From CAZJFH01 sp964545205 (GTDB lineage: Bacteria > Pseudomonadota > Alphaproteobacteria > Rhodospirillales > Magnetospirillaceae), in the NCBI GenBank assembly GCA_964545205.1, contig CAZJFH010000003.1, positions 1 to 64,000 of the forward strand: a stretch of 64,000 nt of DNA. The letters run 5' to 3'. The notes below the pieces were generated by a model. It did not search any database. It saw nothing but the letters and a program-made list of their open reading frames with translations, and was not told where the DNA came from. Both the position numbers and the translations under genes were made by a program. Positions 17,015 to 24,188 of this stretch are shown piece after piece (position 1 is the first letter of the stretch; the number at the start of each line of letters is the position of its first letter).

Positions 17015-18046
17015 TCACTGCTTCGAGTATTTCTCGATCGCGGCGACCGCGTCGTCATAGATCTGCTGGCCGTCGGGCGTGCGCTTGATCCAGTCCTGGA
17101 CCACCGGCCGCGTCGCCTCCTTCCAGCGCTTGGTCTCCTCGGGGCTCAGTTCGTAGAACTGGTGCCCCATCTCCTTGGCCTGGGCGATGCCGGGCTTCTC
17201 GGCCTCGTCCCAGTCGGCGCCGACCTTCTTCGCCAGCGCCATGCCCGAGGCCTCGTCGATCACCTTTTTCAGGTCGGCGGACAGGCCGTCGTACTTGTCC
17301 TTGTTCATGGCGTACAGGAACACCGAGGTGTACAGCCCGGTGTCGGTGTGCGACTTGACCAGTTCGTTGACCCGCAACGGGCGGACGACCTCGAACGGGA
17401 TCACCGTGCCGTCGACGACGCCGCGCGAGAGCGCCTCGTAGACCTCGGGCACCGGCATGCCGACCGGGGTCGCGCCCAGCGCCTTCAGCGCCTCGCCGAT
17501 TGGCTTGGTCGGCAGGCGGATCTTCAGGCCCTTCAGGTCCTCCATCTTCTGCACCGCGTGGCCTTCCTTCATGTGGAAGGCGCCGGGCGCATGGGTGAAC
17601 AGGGCCAGCACCTTGACGTCCTTGTACTCGTCCTTCAGGTGCTTGTCGTAGACGTCCATCACCGCCTGCGAGGTCGCTTCGGCGGTCTTGCCGGTGACGA
17701 ACGGCAGCTCGAACACCTCGGTCTTGGGGAAGCGGCCGGGGGTGTAGCCGGGCAGCGTCCAGACGACGTCGGCGACGCCGGTGCGCACCTGGTCGAAGAG
17801 CTGCGGCGGCTTGCCGCCGAGCTGCATCGCCGGATAGATCTCGACCTCGATGCGACCGCCGGACTTCTCCTCGACCTCCTTGGCCCAGGGCTCGATCAGC
17901 TTCTTCTGCGCGGTCGACATCGGCGGCAGGAAGTGGGCGACCTTCAGCTTGACCTTGTCTTGCGCCGCCGCGACGCCGGCAAACCCGGCCAGCGCGAACG
18001 CAAAGACGCCAGTCAATACAGTTGACTTGATGTGGATCGATTTCAT
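17015..18046 (-). CDS. TRAP transporter solute-binding protein, DctP type
   Basis: A 343-aa periplasmic protein with a Sec signal peptide (MKSIHIKSTVLTGVFAFALA, cleavage likely after AAAQ). It has a DctP fold: an early KLKVAHFLPPMSTAQKKL, the mid-domain MEDLKGLKIRLPTKPIGEAL, whose Arg usually grips the substrate carboxylate, and GMPVPEVYEALSRGVVDGT. It captures a carboxylate and delivers it to the fused permease encoded 14 bases downstream. The ATG at 18046 has GGGAGGG well placed upstream; a GTG nine bases earlier is less likely. It is first gene of a three-gene operon ending in marR, divergent from the oxygenase genes. Confidence 0.94.
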   Translation of the reverse strand: MKSIHIKSTVLTGVFAFALAGFAGVAAAQDKVKLKVAHFLPPMSTAQKKLIEPWAKEVEEKSGGRIEVEIYPAMQLGGKPPQLFDQVRTGVADVVWTLPGYTPGRFPKTEVFELPFVTGKTAEATSQAVMDVYDKHLKDEYKDVKVLALFTHAPGAFHMKEGHAVQKMEDLKGLKIRLPTKPIGEALKALGATPVGMPVPEVYEALSRGVVDGTVIPFEVVRPLRVNELVKSHTDTGLYTSVFLYAMNKDKYDGLSADLKKVIDEASGMALAKKVGADWDEAEKPGIAQAKEMGHQFYELSPEETKRWKEATRPVVQDWIKRTPDGQQIYDDAVAAIEKYSKQ

Positions 18047-18123
18047 TTGGCTCACCCTCCCTTATGGATAGCCCGACGCCCTGCCCGAAAGTGTTAGGCC
18101 TTCGACGGGCCGGCCAATTTTAT

Positions 18124-18168
18124 TTGACGATGGTAGTTTGAATTCATATTGTTGGTCAACCAAACAAT
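18124..18168 (+). promoter_or_regulatory. Promoter with overlapping palindromic operator between dctP and the oxygenase operon
   Basis: TTGACG (18124-18129) is followed after exactly 17 bases by TATTGT (18147-18152), a good sigma-70 promoter for the rightward operon. An inverted repeat spans 18148-18168: outer arms ATTGTT and AACAAT, inner TGG and CCA around TCAA, with one base of asymmetry. It covers the -10 and the start point, the classic place for a repressor, and its size suits a MarR dimer. The sequence is seen directly; binding by the clustered MarR protein is inferred. Confidence 0.65.
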
Positions 18169-18190
18169 TTCCCGGTCTCAGGAGGCGCGA

Positions 18191-19183
18191 ATGGCCCGGG
18201 TGAGCGTACGCCCACAGGGCGTCACCGTCGAGGCAGAGATGGGCGGCACCATATTGCAGGCGGCGCTGGCGGCCGGGATCGACTTCCCGAACAGCTGCCA
18301 GTCGGGCAACTGCGGCGCCTGCAAGTGCAAGCTCGTCTCGGGCGAGGTCGACATGATGCCCTACTCGCCCTACGCCCTGTCGGACGCCGAACGCGCGGGC
18401 GGCATGATCCTCGCCTGCCGCGCCATGGCGTGGGAGGACTGCGAGATCGCCCTGATCGAGGCCCACCCCCATCGCCGCATCCGGGCGCGGGTCGCCGGAA
18501 TCGAAAAGGCGACCCACGACGTCGCGGTGCTGCGCCTGGTCCACGACGAGGCGCCGCTGGAGTTCACCGCCGGCCAGTTCGTGCGCCTGGAGATCGCCGG
18601 CCTGGAGCCGCGCGACTACTCGATGGCCAGCCGGCCCGGCGACGACGTGCTGGAGTTCCATGTCCGCAAGGTGCCGGGCGGTGCCGTCTCCGGCCATGTC
18701 CACGACGCGCTGAAGGAAGGCGACCCGGTCGTCGTCGAGGGCCCGTTCGGCGATTGCCGCCTGCACGACGACCACGCCGGACCGATCGTCGCCGTCGCCG
18801 GCGGCAGCGGCCTGGCGCCGATCAAGTCGATCGTCGAGACGGCCCTCGCCAAGGGCATGGACAACCCGATCCACCTCTATTTCGGCGTCCGCGCCCGGCG
18901 CGACGTCTACCTGGCCGACCATTTCCGGGCTTTGGCCGCCCGCCATCCCAACCTGCGCTTCGAGGTGGTGCTGTCGGAGGAGGACGCGCCGGGCTGGCGC
19001 CACGGCCTGGTGACCGAGGCGCTGAACGCCGACGCCCCCGACCTCGCCGGCGCCAAGGCCTATGTCTGCGGCCCGCCGCCGATGGTCGACGCGGCGATGC
19101 GGGCGCTGGCCGCGCTCGGCGTGCCCGAGGAGGACCGCCACGCCGACGCCTTCACCACCCGCGCCGACACCGGAGGAGCCTGA
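18191..19183 (+). CDS. 2Fe-2S/FAD/NAD(P)H oxidoreductase, electron-transfer component for the di-iron oxygenase
   Basis: A 330-aa reductase with an N-terminal plant-type ferredoxin domain (FPNSCQSGNCGACKCKLVSG, plus a later Cys in ILACRAM). An FAD domain (LEPRDYSMASRP) and an NAD(P) domain (GGSGLAPIKSIVE, then YVCGPPPMVDAAMRAL) follow. This order, Fe-S first, matches BenC/DmpP/XylZ-type reductases and differs from PaaE, where the Fe-S domain is C-terminal. It should pass electrons from NAD(P)H to the oxygenase encoded 0.9 kb downstream. AGGAGG sits six bases before the ATG. It is the first gene of the divergent operon. Confidence 0.92.
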   Translation: MARVSVRPQGVTVEAEMGGTILQAALAAGIDFPNSCQSGNCGACKCKLVSGEVDMMPYSPYALSDAERAGGMILACRAMAWEDCEIALIEAHPHRRIRARVAGIEKATHDVAVLRLVHDEAPLEFTAGQFVRLEIAGLEPRDYSMASRPGDDVLEFHVRKVPGGAVSGHVHDALKEGDPVVVEGPFGDCRLHDDHAGPIVAVAGGSGLAPIKSIVETALAKGMDNPIHLYFGVRARRDVYLADHFRALAARHPNLRFEVVLSEEDAPGWRHGLVTEALNADAPDLAGAKAYVCGPPPMVDAAMRALAALGVPEEDRHADAFTTRADTGGA

Positions 19184-19184
19184 G

Positions 19185-20099
19185 ATGGCCGGCAGTCTCG
19201 AGGGGCGCGTGGCCCTGGTCACCGGCGGCGGCCGCGGCATCGGCCGCGCGATCGCCGCCAGGCTGGCGGCCGAGGGCGCCCAGGTCGTCGTCGCCGACAC
19301 CGGCACCGGCATCGACGGCCGCGGCGAGGATCCGGGCGTCGCCCAGGCGGCGGCGCGGGCGATCGGCGGCCACGCCTGGCCGCACTCGATCGCCGCGCCC
19401 GAGGGCGCCGCCGGCGCGGTGAAGTTCGCGATCGAGCGTTGCGGCGGTCTCGACATCGTCGTCAACAACGCCGCCATCCTGCGCGACGGCTTCGTGTTCA
19501 AGGCCAGGCCCGAGGACTTCGACGCCGTGCTGCGCACCAACCTGTCCGGCGCCTTCTACGTCCTCAACGCCGCGACGCCGATCCTGCGCGACCAGGTCAA
19601 GCGCGGTCGCGCGCCGGGGCGCATCGTCAACATCGTCTCGACCGCCGGCCTGTACGGCAATTTCGGCCAGGCGGCCTATGCCGGCGCCAAGGCCGGCCTG
19701 GTCGGGCTGACGCGGGTGGTGGCGATGGACATGGCGCGCTCGGGCGTGACCTGCAACGCGGTGGCGCCGTTCGCGGCGACGCGGGTGACCGAATCGATCG
19801 TGCCGGCCAACGACGAGCAGACCGCCTACAAGGGCCGCGCCCTGCGCGTGCCGGCCGAGCACGTCGCCGGCTTCGTCGGCTATCTGTGCTCGCCGCGGGC
19901 CGCCGACGTCACCGGCCAGCTCTTCGGCGTGCGCGGCCGCAAGGTGTTCCTGTTCTCGCAGCCGCGCCCCGTCGCCGAGTTCACCGCCCAGGACTGGGAC
20001 GCCGACGCCGTCGACGGCCGCCTGCGCGGCGCCTTTTCATCGAAGTTCACCGACATGCGAACGGATCTCGAAGCCTTCAACGAGGATCCGACGCTGTAG
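19185..20099 (+). CDS. Short-chain dehydrogenase/reductase of the MFE-2-like type
   Basis: A 304-aa cytoplasmic NAD(P)-dependent enzyme. It has a Rossmann motif TGGGRGIGRAIAA, NNAAILRD, the catalytic Ser in VNIVSTAGLYGNFGQ, and YAGAK as the YxxxK active site. The length and the C-terminal extension past residue 250 (QPRPVAEFTAQDWDADAVDG) resemble SDRs related to the dehydrogenase half of peroxisomal-type multifunctional enzymes. Those oxidise 3-hydroxyacyl-CoA thioesters, which fits a CoA-thioester pathway. It starts one base after the reductase stop and precedes the oxygenase gene. It could dehydrogenate a dihydrodiol or hydroxylated ring-CoA intermediate; the exact substrate is unknown. Confidence 0.85.
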   Translation: MAGSLEGRVALVTGGGRGIGRAIAARLAAEGAQVVVADTGTGIDGRGEDPGVAQAAARAIGGHAWPHSIAAPEGAAGAVKFAIERCGGLDIVVNNAAILRDGFVFKARPEDFDAVLRTNLSGAFYVLNAATPILRDQVKRGRAPGRIVNIVSTAGLYGNFGQAAYAGAKAGLVGLTRVVAMDMARSGVTCNAVAPFAATRVTESIVPANDEQTAYKGRALRVPAEHVAGFVGYLCSPRAADVTGQLFGVRGRKVFLFSQPRPVAEFTAQDWDADAVDGRLRGAFSSKFTDMRTDLEAFNEDPTL

Positions 20100-20121
20100 C
20101 CACGCAAGGAGCGATACCCCC

Positions 20122-20823
20122 ATGGAGCGCATCGAGGTCAAGACCTGCGCCGATCTGCGCAACCAGCCCGAGGAATACCAGGCGGCGATCCGCAAGATCG
20201 TCGTCAGCCACGCCGTCAACGAGCTGTTCGGCGCCCAGGTGTTCGACGAGCCGGCCATCGCGCTGGCGCCCACGCCCTACGCCAAGTGGCTGACCTGCCG
20301 CGTGGCGATGGAGGAATACGGCCATCACGTCCGCTTCCGCGAACTCGGCGAGGAGATCGGCATTCCGGCCGAGGCGATGACCCCCGACGCCAAGCAGCCG
20401 CTGTCGATCTTCGCCTTCGAGCTCAACTCCTGGGCCGAGTTCTGCGTCATCAAGCTGCTGGCCGACTTCGCCGAGATCCTGCAGGTCGAGGACCTGGCGA
20501 CCTGCAGCTTCCACCCGCTGCGCAACCTCGCCCGGCTGACCATGCCCGAGGAGAAGTTCCACTGCCAGTTCGGCCAGGACTTCTGCCGCGAGCTGGTGGC
20601 GACGCCCGAGGGCAAGGCCGCCGTCCAGGACGCCATCGACCGCTATTATCCGCTGTTGCCGTCCTTCTTCGGCCGGCCGGGCTCGAAGAACAACGAGATC
20701 TACCGGAAATGGGGCATCAAGCGGCGCAGCAACGAGGCGATGCGCGACGACTACGTCGGCCGCGCCCGCGCCATGGTCGAGGACCTCGGGCTGCGCCTGC
20801 CCGATGTGCCGGCGGCGGCATGA
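20122..20823 (+). CDS. PaaA-like di-iron oxygenase (phenylacetyl-CoA epoxidase catalytic-subunit family), short single-subunit form
   Basis: A 233-aa ferritin-like protein of the PaaA/PaaC family. Two ExxH iron motifs are visible: EEYGHH (Glu65, His68) and PEEKFH (Glu144, His147). Glu34 (AVNELFGAQ) and Asp115 (LLADFAE) are well placed as the remaining carboxylate ligands. PaaA proper is about 300 aa and works in a five-protein PaaABCDE complex. No PaaB, PaaC or PaaD homologue is in this window, and the reductase is of a different type. It would be expected to epoxidise or hydroxylate an aromatic acyl-CoA with O2. AAGGAGCG precedes the ATG, and its stop overlaps the next gene (ATGA). It is clearly not BoxB, which is about twice as long. 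Confidence 0.85.
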   Translation: MERIEVKTCADLRNQPEEYQAAIRKIVVSHAVNELFGAQVFDEPAIALAPTPYAKWLTCRVAMEEYGHHVRFRELGEEIGIPAEAMTPDAKQPLSIFAFELNSWAEFCVIKLLADFAEILQVEDLATCSFHPLRNLARLTMPEEKFHCQFGQDFCRELVATPEGKAAVQDAIDRYYPLLPSFFGRPGSKNNEIYRKWGIKRRSNEAMRDDYVGRARAMVEDLGLRLPDVPAAA

Positions 20824-21365
20824 CGCCGACCCTGGACATCGATCCCCTGGCGCGCGCCGTCGCCGACCTGCCCTGGTTCGTGAGCCTGGGCGCGCCGCTG
20901 ACCGGCGCCGAGGCGGCGGACGCCCGCAGCCATGTCGGCGGCCTCGGCCTGCCCGAGCTGCCGGTTGTCGGCGTCGCCGGCTGGGAGCAGGCGCGGCGCG
21001 CCGCCAGCACGCCGCCCGGCGAGATCGACTGGTGGGCGGCCGAGGAGCGCCTGCGCCGCGGCCTGCTCGACGCCGCCGCGTCGCTGCACGGCAAGACCGT
21101 GGTGCTGCAGGCGCTGTCGCGGGTGATGGGGGCGGCCAACGAGGTCGCGCTCGGTGCCGCCGCGGTCGCCGCCGCCCGCACGGGCGTCGCCGACGAGGAG
21201 ATGATCCGCGCCGCCGCCGGCGCCGCCGTCCAGGCCGCCTACCAGGCCGGGCTGGCGCAGGCCGGCGGCCACGGCGAGGCGCACCCCTTCGCCGCCAAGC
21301 TGCGCCTGTTCGCCGCCGGCCGCTGGCCGCTCGGCGTCGTCGACGGGAGGATCATGGTGTTTTGA
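20820..21365 (+). CDS. Unknown helical protein coupled to the PaaA-like oxygenase
   Basis: A 181-aa protein of no family I recognise. Its ATG overlaps the oxygenase stop codon (ATGA), so the two are almost certainly made together. The sequence looks largely helical, with long Ala/Glu/Arg stretches (AAEERLRRGLLDAAASLHGK, VMGAANEVALGAAAVAAART). It has no ExxH motif, Cys pair, signal peptide or membrane helix. The tight coupling suggests a subunit or assembly factor, perhaps standing in for the non-catalytic PaaC partner. That role is inference only. Confidence 0.7.
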   Translation: MTPTLDIDPLARAVADLPWFVSLGAPLTGAEAADARSHVGGLGLPELPVVGVAGWEQARRAASTPPGEIDWWAAEERLRRGLLDAAASLHGKTVVLQALSRVMGAANEVALGAAAVAAARTGVADEEMIRAAAGAAVQAAYQAGLAQAGGHGEAHPFAAKLRLFAAGRWPLGVVDGRIMVF

Positions 21366-21370
21366 GCCGC

Positions 21371-21466
21371 GTCATGCCCGCGAAAGCGGGCATCCAATCC
21401 TGAGGCTTTTCGACAGGTTGCGATGCTTCAGGAATGGGCTCCCGCTTCCGCGGGAGCGACGGGTTG
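21371..21466. repeat. Intergenic palindromic repeat, type A (copy 1), with an inverted remnant to 21494
   Basis: It begins GTCATGCCCGCGAAAGCGGG, a tight hairpin, continues CATCCAATCCTGAGG, and ends TTCAGGAATGGGCTCCCGC followed by TTCCGCGGGAG, a second hairpin. The inner TCCTGAG and TTCAGGA segments can pair, giving a cruciform-like unit. An inverted fragment (TTACGCCGGCATGAC) follows at 21480-21494. Related copies lie at 25.35 and 44.3 kb. This is the repeat class whose translation gives MPAKAGI, widespread in proteobacteria. Confidence 0.85.
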
Positions 21467-21566
21467 AACTTCACAAGCTCTTACGCCGGCATGACGCCTG
21501 AAATCGCTGCTTGGACAGCCAACAAACAGGGAGGGACCACATGATCGAGACTCGGGAGGCGGCGCG

Positions 21567-23060
21567 ATGAACCTCGCCGAAGCCTTGCTGTCGCCGCAAC
21601 TGCTTGAAAACTCGGGCGAACTGCCGGCCTTCACCGGCCCCGGCGGCACGATGACCTATGCCGAGCTGGCGCGCCTGGTCGAGGGCTGCGCGCATGTCTT
21701 CGCCGAACTCGGCGTCGGTCGCGGCGCGCTGGTGCCGCTGTCGATGAAGGACTGCCCGCTGCTCGTCGCCGCCCATCTCGGCGCCATGCGCATGGGCGCG
21801 GTGCCGACCTTCATCTCGCCGCGCATGCCGGCCGCCGACGTCGCGGCGGTGATCGCCGGGTCGCGTCCGGCGCTGGTGGTCAACGACGAGACCGCGGCCC
21901 AGGCGGTCGCCGGGCTCGACTGCCGGCTGCTGGCCGCCGACGAGCTGGCGGCCAGGGCCGCCGCCGCGCCCGGCCCCTTCCCGGCCGTCGCGCTCGGCCC
22001 CGAGGACGAGGCGTTCCGCGTCTACTCCTCGGGCACCACCGGCAAGCCCAAGGGCATCGTCCACGGCCACAAGGCGCCGTGGCCGTTCGCCGCCTACGGC
22101 AAGGACTTCCTCGGCCTGAAGACGGGCGAGAAGATCTTCTGCACCTCGCGGCTGTCCTTCGCCTACGCGCTGGGCAACGGCTATCTCGGACCGCTGCAGC
22201 TCGGCGCCGCGATCGTGCTCGAGCCCGACTGGCCGACGCCCGAGAGCGCGCTGGCGACCATCGCCCGCGAGCGCCCGGCGGTGGTCTACAGCACGCCGAC
22301 GCTCTATCGCGGCATGCTCGCCGCGATGACCGACGAGACCCGCGCCGCCGCCGCCGCGGTGCGCCACTACGTCTCGGCCGGCGAAGGCCTGCCCGAGCCG
22401 CTCGCCGCCGAGTGGAAGGACGCCGTCGGCGTCGACATCCTCAACGCCTACGGCTGCTCCGAGACGGTGGCGCTGGCGATCGCCATGCCGCCGGCCGACA
22501 TCCGCCCCGGCCTGACCGGCGTTTCCGTCAGCGGCGGCGAATTCCGGCTGGCGCTGTTCGAGGGCGAGCGCGACGAACCCGGCGCGCTGGGCCAGCTCTG
22601 GATGCGCCACCCGTTCCTCGCGCTGGGCTATTTCGGCAATCCCGAGCAGACGGCGGCGCGCTTCGTCGACGGCTGGTACGACACCGGCGACGTGTTCAGC
22701 CGCGAGGCCGACGGCTACTGGACCCATCGCGGCCGCCAGGACGGGCTGATCAAGGTCGCCGGCCAGTGGGTGCAGCTCCGCGAGATCGAGGACATCGCCA
22801 CCGCCTCGGGCGGCGCGGCCGAGGTGGCGGCCGTGGTCGCCAAGGACGGTCGCGGCTTCGGCCGCGTCGGCCTGTTCGTGGTGCCCGAAGAGCGCCTGGG
22901 CGAGCAGGCGGCGGTGCGCCGCGTGCAGCAGGCCTTCGAGGCGGTGCCCAAGCACAAATGGCCGAAATGGGTCCGCGCCATCGACGCGCTGCCGCGCACG
23001 TCGACGGGCAAGATCCAGACCTACCGCCTGCGCGAGATGATCGAGAGGGAGGACGCATGA
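21567..23060 (+). CDS. Benzoate-CoA ligase-like acyl-CoA synthetase (ANL superfamily)
   Basis: A 497-aa adenylate-forming enzyme that should activate a carboxylic acid, probably aromatic, with ATP and CoA. It has the phosphate loop YSSGTTGKPKGIVH, motif LNAYGCSET, the hinge region YDTGDVFSREADGYW and GRQDGLIKVAGQWVQLREIE, and the C-terminal catalytic Lys in PRTSTGKIQTYRL. Length and sequence are closest to the benzoate/4-hydroxybenzoate-CoA ligase group. GGGAGG precedes the ATG. A nine-codon open frame (MIETREAAR, 21541-21570) ends over this start and may couple translation. The next gene overlaps by ATGA. It likely commits the TRAP-imported acid to the CoA-thioester route. Confidence 0.88.
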   Translation: MNLAEALLSPQLLENSGELPAFTGPGGTMTYAELARLVEGCAHVFAELGVGRGALVPLSMKDCPLLVAAHLGAMRMGAVPTFISPRMPAADVAAVIAGSRPALVVNDETAAQAVAGLDCRLLAADELAARAAAAPGPFPAVALGPEDEAFRVYSSGTTGKPKGIVHGHKAPWPFAAYGKDFLGLKTGEKIFCTSRLSFAYALGNGYLGPLQLGAAIVLEPDWPTPESALATIARERPAVVYSTPTLYRGMLAAMTDETRAAAAAVRHYVSAGEGLPEPLAAEWKDAVGVDILNAYGCSETVALAIAMPPADIRPGLTGVSVSGGEFRLALFEGERDEPGALGQLWMRHPFLALGYFGNPEQTAARFVDGWYDTGDVFSREADGYWTHRGRQDGLIKVAGQWVQLREIEDIATASGGAAEVAAVVAKDGRGFGRVGLFVVPEERLGEQAAVRRVQQAFEAVPKHKWPKWVRAIDALPRTSTGKIQTYRLREMIEREDA

Positions 23061-23479
23061 GTCTCGTCTGCCGCCGCGAGGTGACGCTGGAATGGGGCGA
23101 CTGCGATCCCGCCGACATCGCCTTCTATCCGAACTATTTCCGTTGGTTCGATGCCGGCACCCACCATCTGTTCCGGATGGCCGGCCTCGATCTCGGCGCG
23201 CTCGGCCGCGGCGAGCCGGCGGTGATCGTGCCGCTGCTGGGCGCCGAGGCGAAGTTCCTGCGCCCGTCGCGCTACGGCGAGACCATCGTCGTCGAAAGCC
23301 GGGTCGAATCGTGGGAGCGCAAGACCTTCCGCGTCGGCCACCGGGCGTTCAACGGCGGCGAGCTGGCGGTCGAGGGCGTCGAGACGCGCTGCTGGACCAC
23401 GCGCGGCGCCGACGGGCGGCTGAAGGGAACGGAAGTGCCCGAGGAGGTGCGCCGGCGCTTCGAGCAGGGAGTGGAATGA
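23057..23479 (+). CDS. Acyl-CoA thioesterase, 4-hydroxybenzoyl-CoA thioesterase (4HBT) family
   Basis: A 140-aa hot-dog-fold protein. The N-terminal active-site segment EWGDCDPADIAFYPNYFRWF closely follows Pseudomonas-type 4-hydroxybenzoyl-CoA thioesterase, including the catalytic Asp in DPADI. It should hydrolyse an aromatic acyl-CoA to the free acid. The ATG overlaps the ligase stop (ATGA). A ligase and a thioesterase in one operon imply that CoA is added, the ring is modified, then CoA is removed, or that the thioesterase recycles dead-end thioesters. Confidence 0.9.
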   Translation: MSLVCRREVTLEWGDCDPADIAFYPNYFRWFDAGTHHLFRMAGLDLGALGRGEPAVIVPLLGAEAKFLRPSRYGETIVVESRVESWERKTFRVGHRAFNGGELAVEGVETRCWTTRGADGRLKGTEVPEEVRRRFEQGVE

Positions 23480-24123
23480 TGAAGCTCTACAACTTCACGC
23501 GCAGCTCGGCCTCGTACCGGGTCCGAATCGGCCTCGGGCTCAAGGGCCTGCCCTACGAGTACCTCGCCGTCAACCTGCGCGCCGACGAGCATCGCAAGGC
23601 GGCGTTCCTCGCGAAGAACCCGCAAGGCTTCGTGCCGGCGCTCGAGACCGACGACGGCCACGTGCTGACCCAGTCGCTGGCGATCCTCGAATGGCTGGAG
23701 GAGACTCATCCGCGGCCGCCGCTGCTGCCGGTCGGGCCGCTGGAGCGCGCCCGGGTGCGGGCCTTGGCGCTGACCATCGCCTGCGACATCCACCCGCTCA
23801 ACAACCTCCAGGTCCTGCGCCACCTCGACACGCAGCTCGGGCTCGACGAGGACCGCCGCAACGCCTGGTACCGGCACTGGATCGCCGGCGGCTTCGCGGC
23901 GCTGGAGGCGATGCTGGCCGGCCATCCCAAGACCGGCAGCTTCTGCCACGGCGAGACCCCGACCATCGCCGACGCCTGCCTGGTGCCGCAGGTGTTCAAC
24001 GCCCGGCGGTTCGCCTGCGACCTGTCGCCCTATCCCACCGTCATGCGCATCGCCGAGCACTGCGAGACGCTGGAGGCCTTCGCGCAGGCCCATCCGCGGA
24101 ACTGCCCCGACCGCATCGACTGA
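23479..24123 (+). CDS. Zeta-class glutathione S-transferase: maleylacetoacetate/maleylpyruvate isomerase
   Basis: A 214-aa GST. The N-terminal motif NFTRSSASYRVRIGLGLKGL is the zeta-class signature, with Ala where eukaryotic enzymes have Cys (SSC), as is usual in bacteria. NPQGFVPALE and LTQSLAILEWLEETHP form the glutathione site. These enzymes isomerise cis-maleyl to trans-fumaryl products after ring cleavage of homogentisate or gentisate. That places a gentisate-like intermediate in the pathway, but no ring-cleaving dioxygenase or fumarylpyruvate hydrolase is in the window. GGGAG precedes the start; an ATG one codon earlier is also possible. Last gene of the operon. Confidence 0.9.
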   Translation: MKLYNFTRSSASYRVRIGLGLKGLPYEYLAVNLRADEHRKAAFLAKNPQGFVPALETDDGHVLTQSLAILEWLEETHPRPPLLPVGPLERARVRALALTIACDIHPLNNLQVLRHLDTQLGLDEDRRNAWYRHWIAGGFAALEAMLAGHPKTGSFCHGETPTIADACLVPQVFNARRFACDLSPYPTVMRIAEHCETLEAFAQAHPRNCPDRID

Positions 24124-24188
24124 GCGCCGGGGATGGCGTTCCGCCCGCGACCGCGCTATACCCAACGCGCGAGAAGGAGGAACGGCGC

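Noticed and set aside
18062..18123. A leftward promoter for dctP
   Set aside because: TTGACC and TTGGCC words occur on the minus strand, but no -10 lies at an acceptable distance, so I do not assign one.
20122..20823. Calling the oxygenase BoxB (benzoyl-CoA epoxidase)
   Set aside because: BoxB is about twice as long, and boxC is absent. The ExxH spacing and length fit the PaaA/PaaC family instead.
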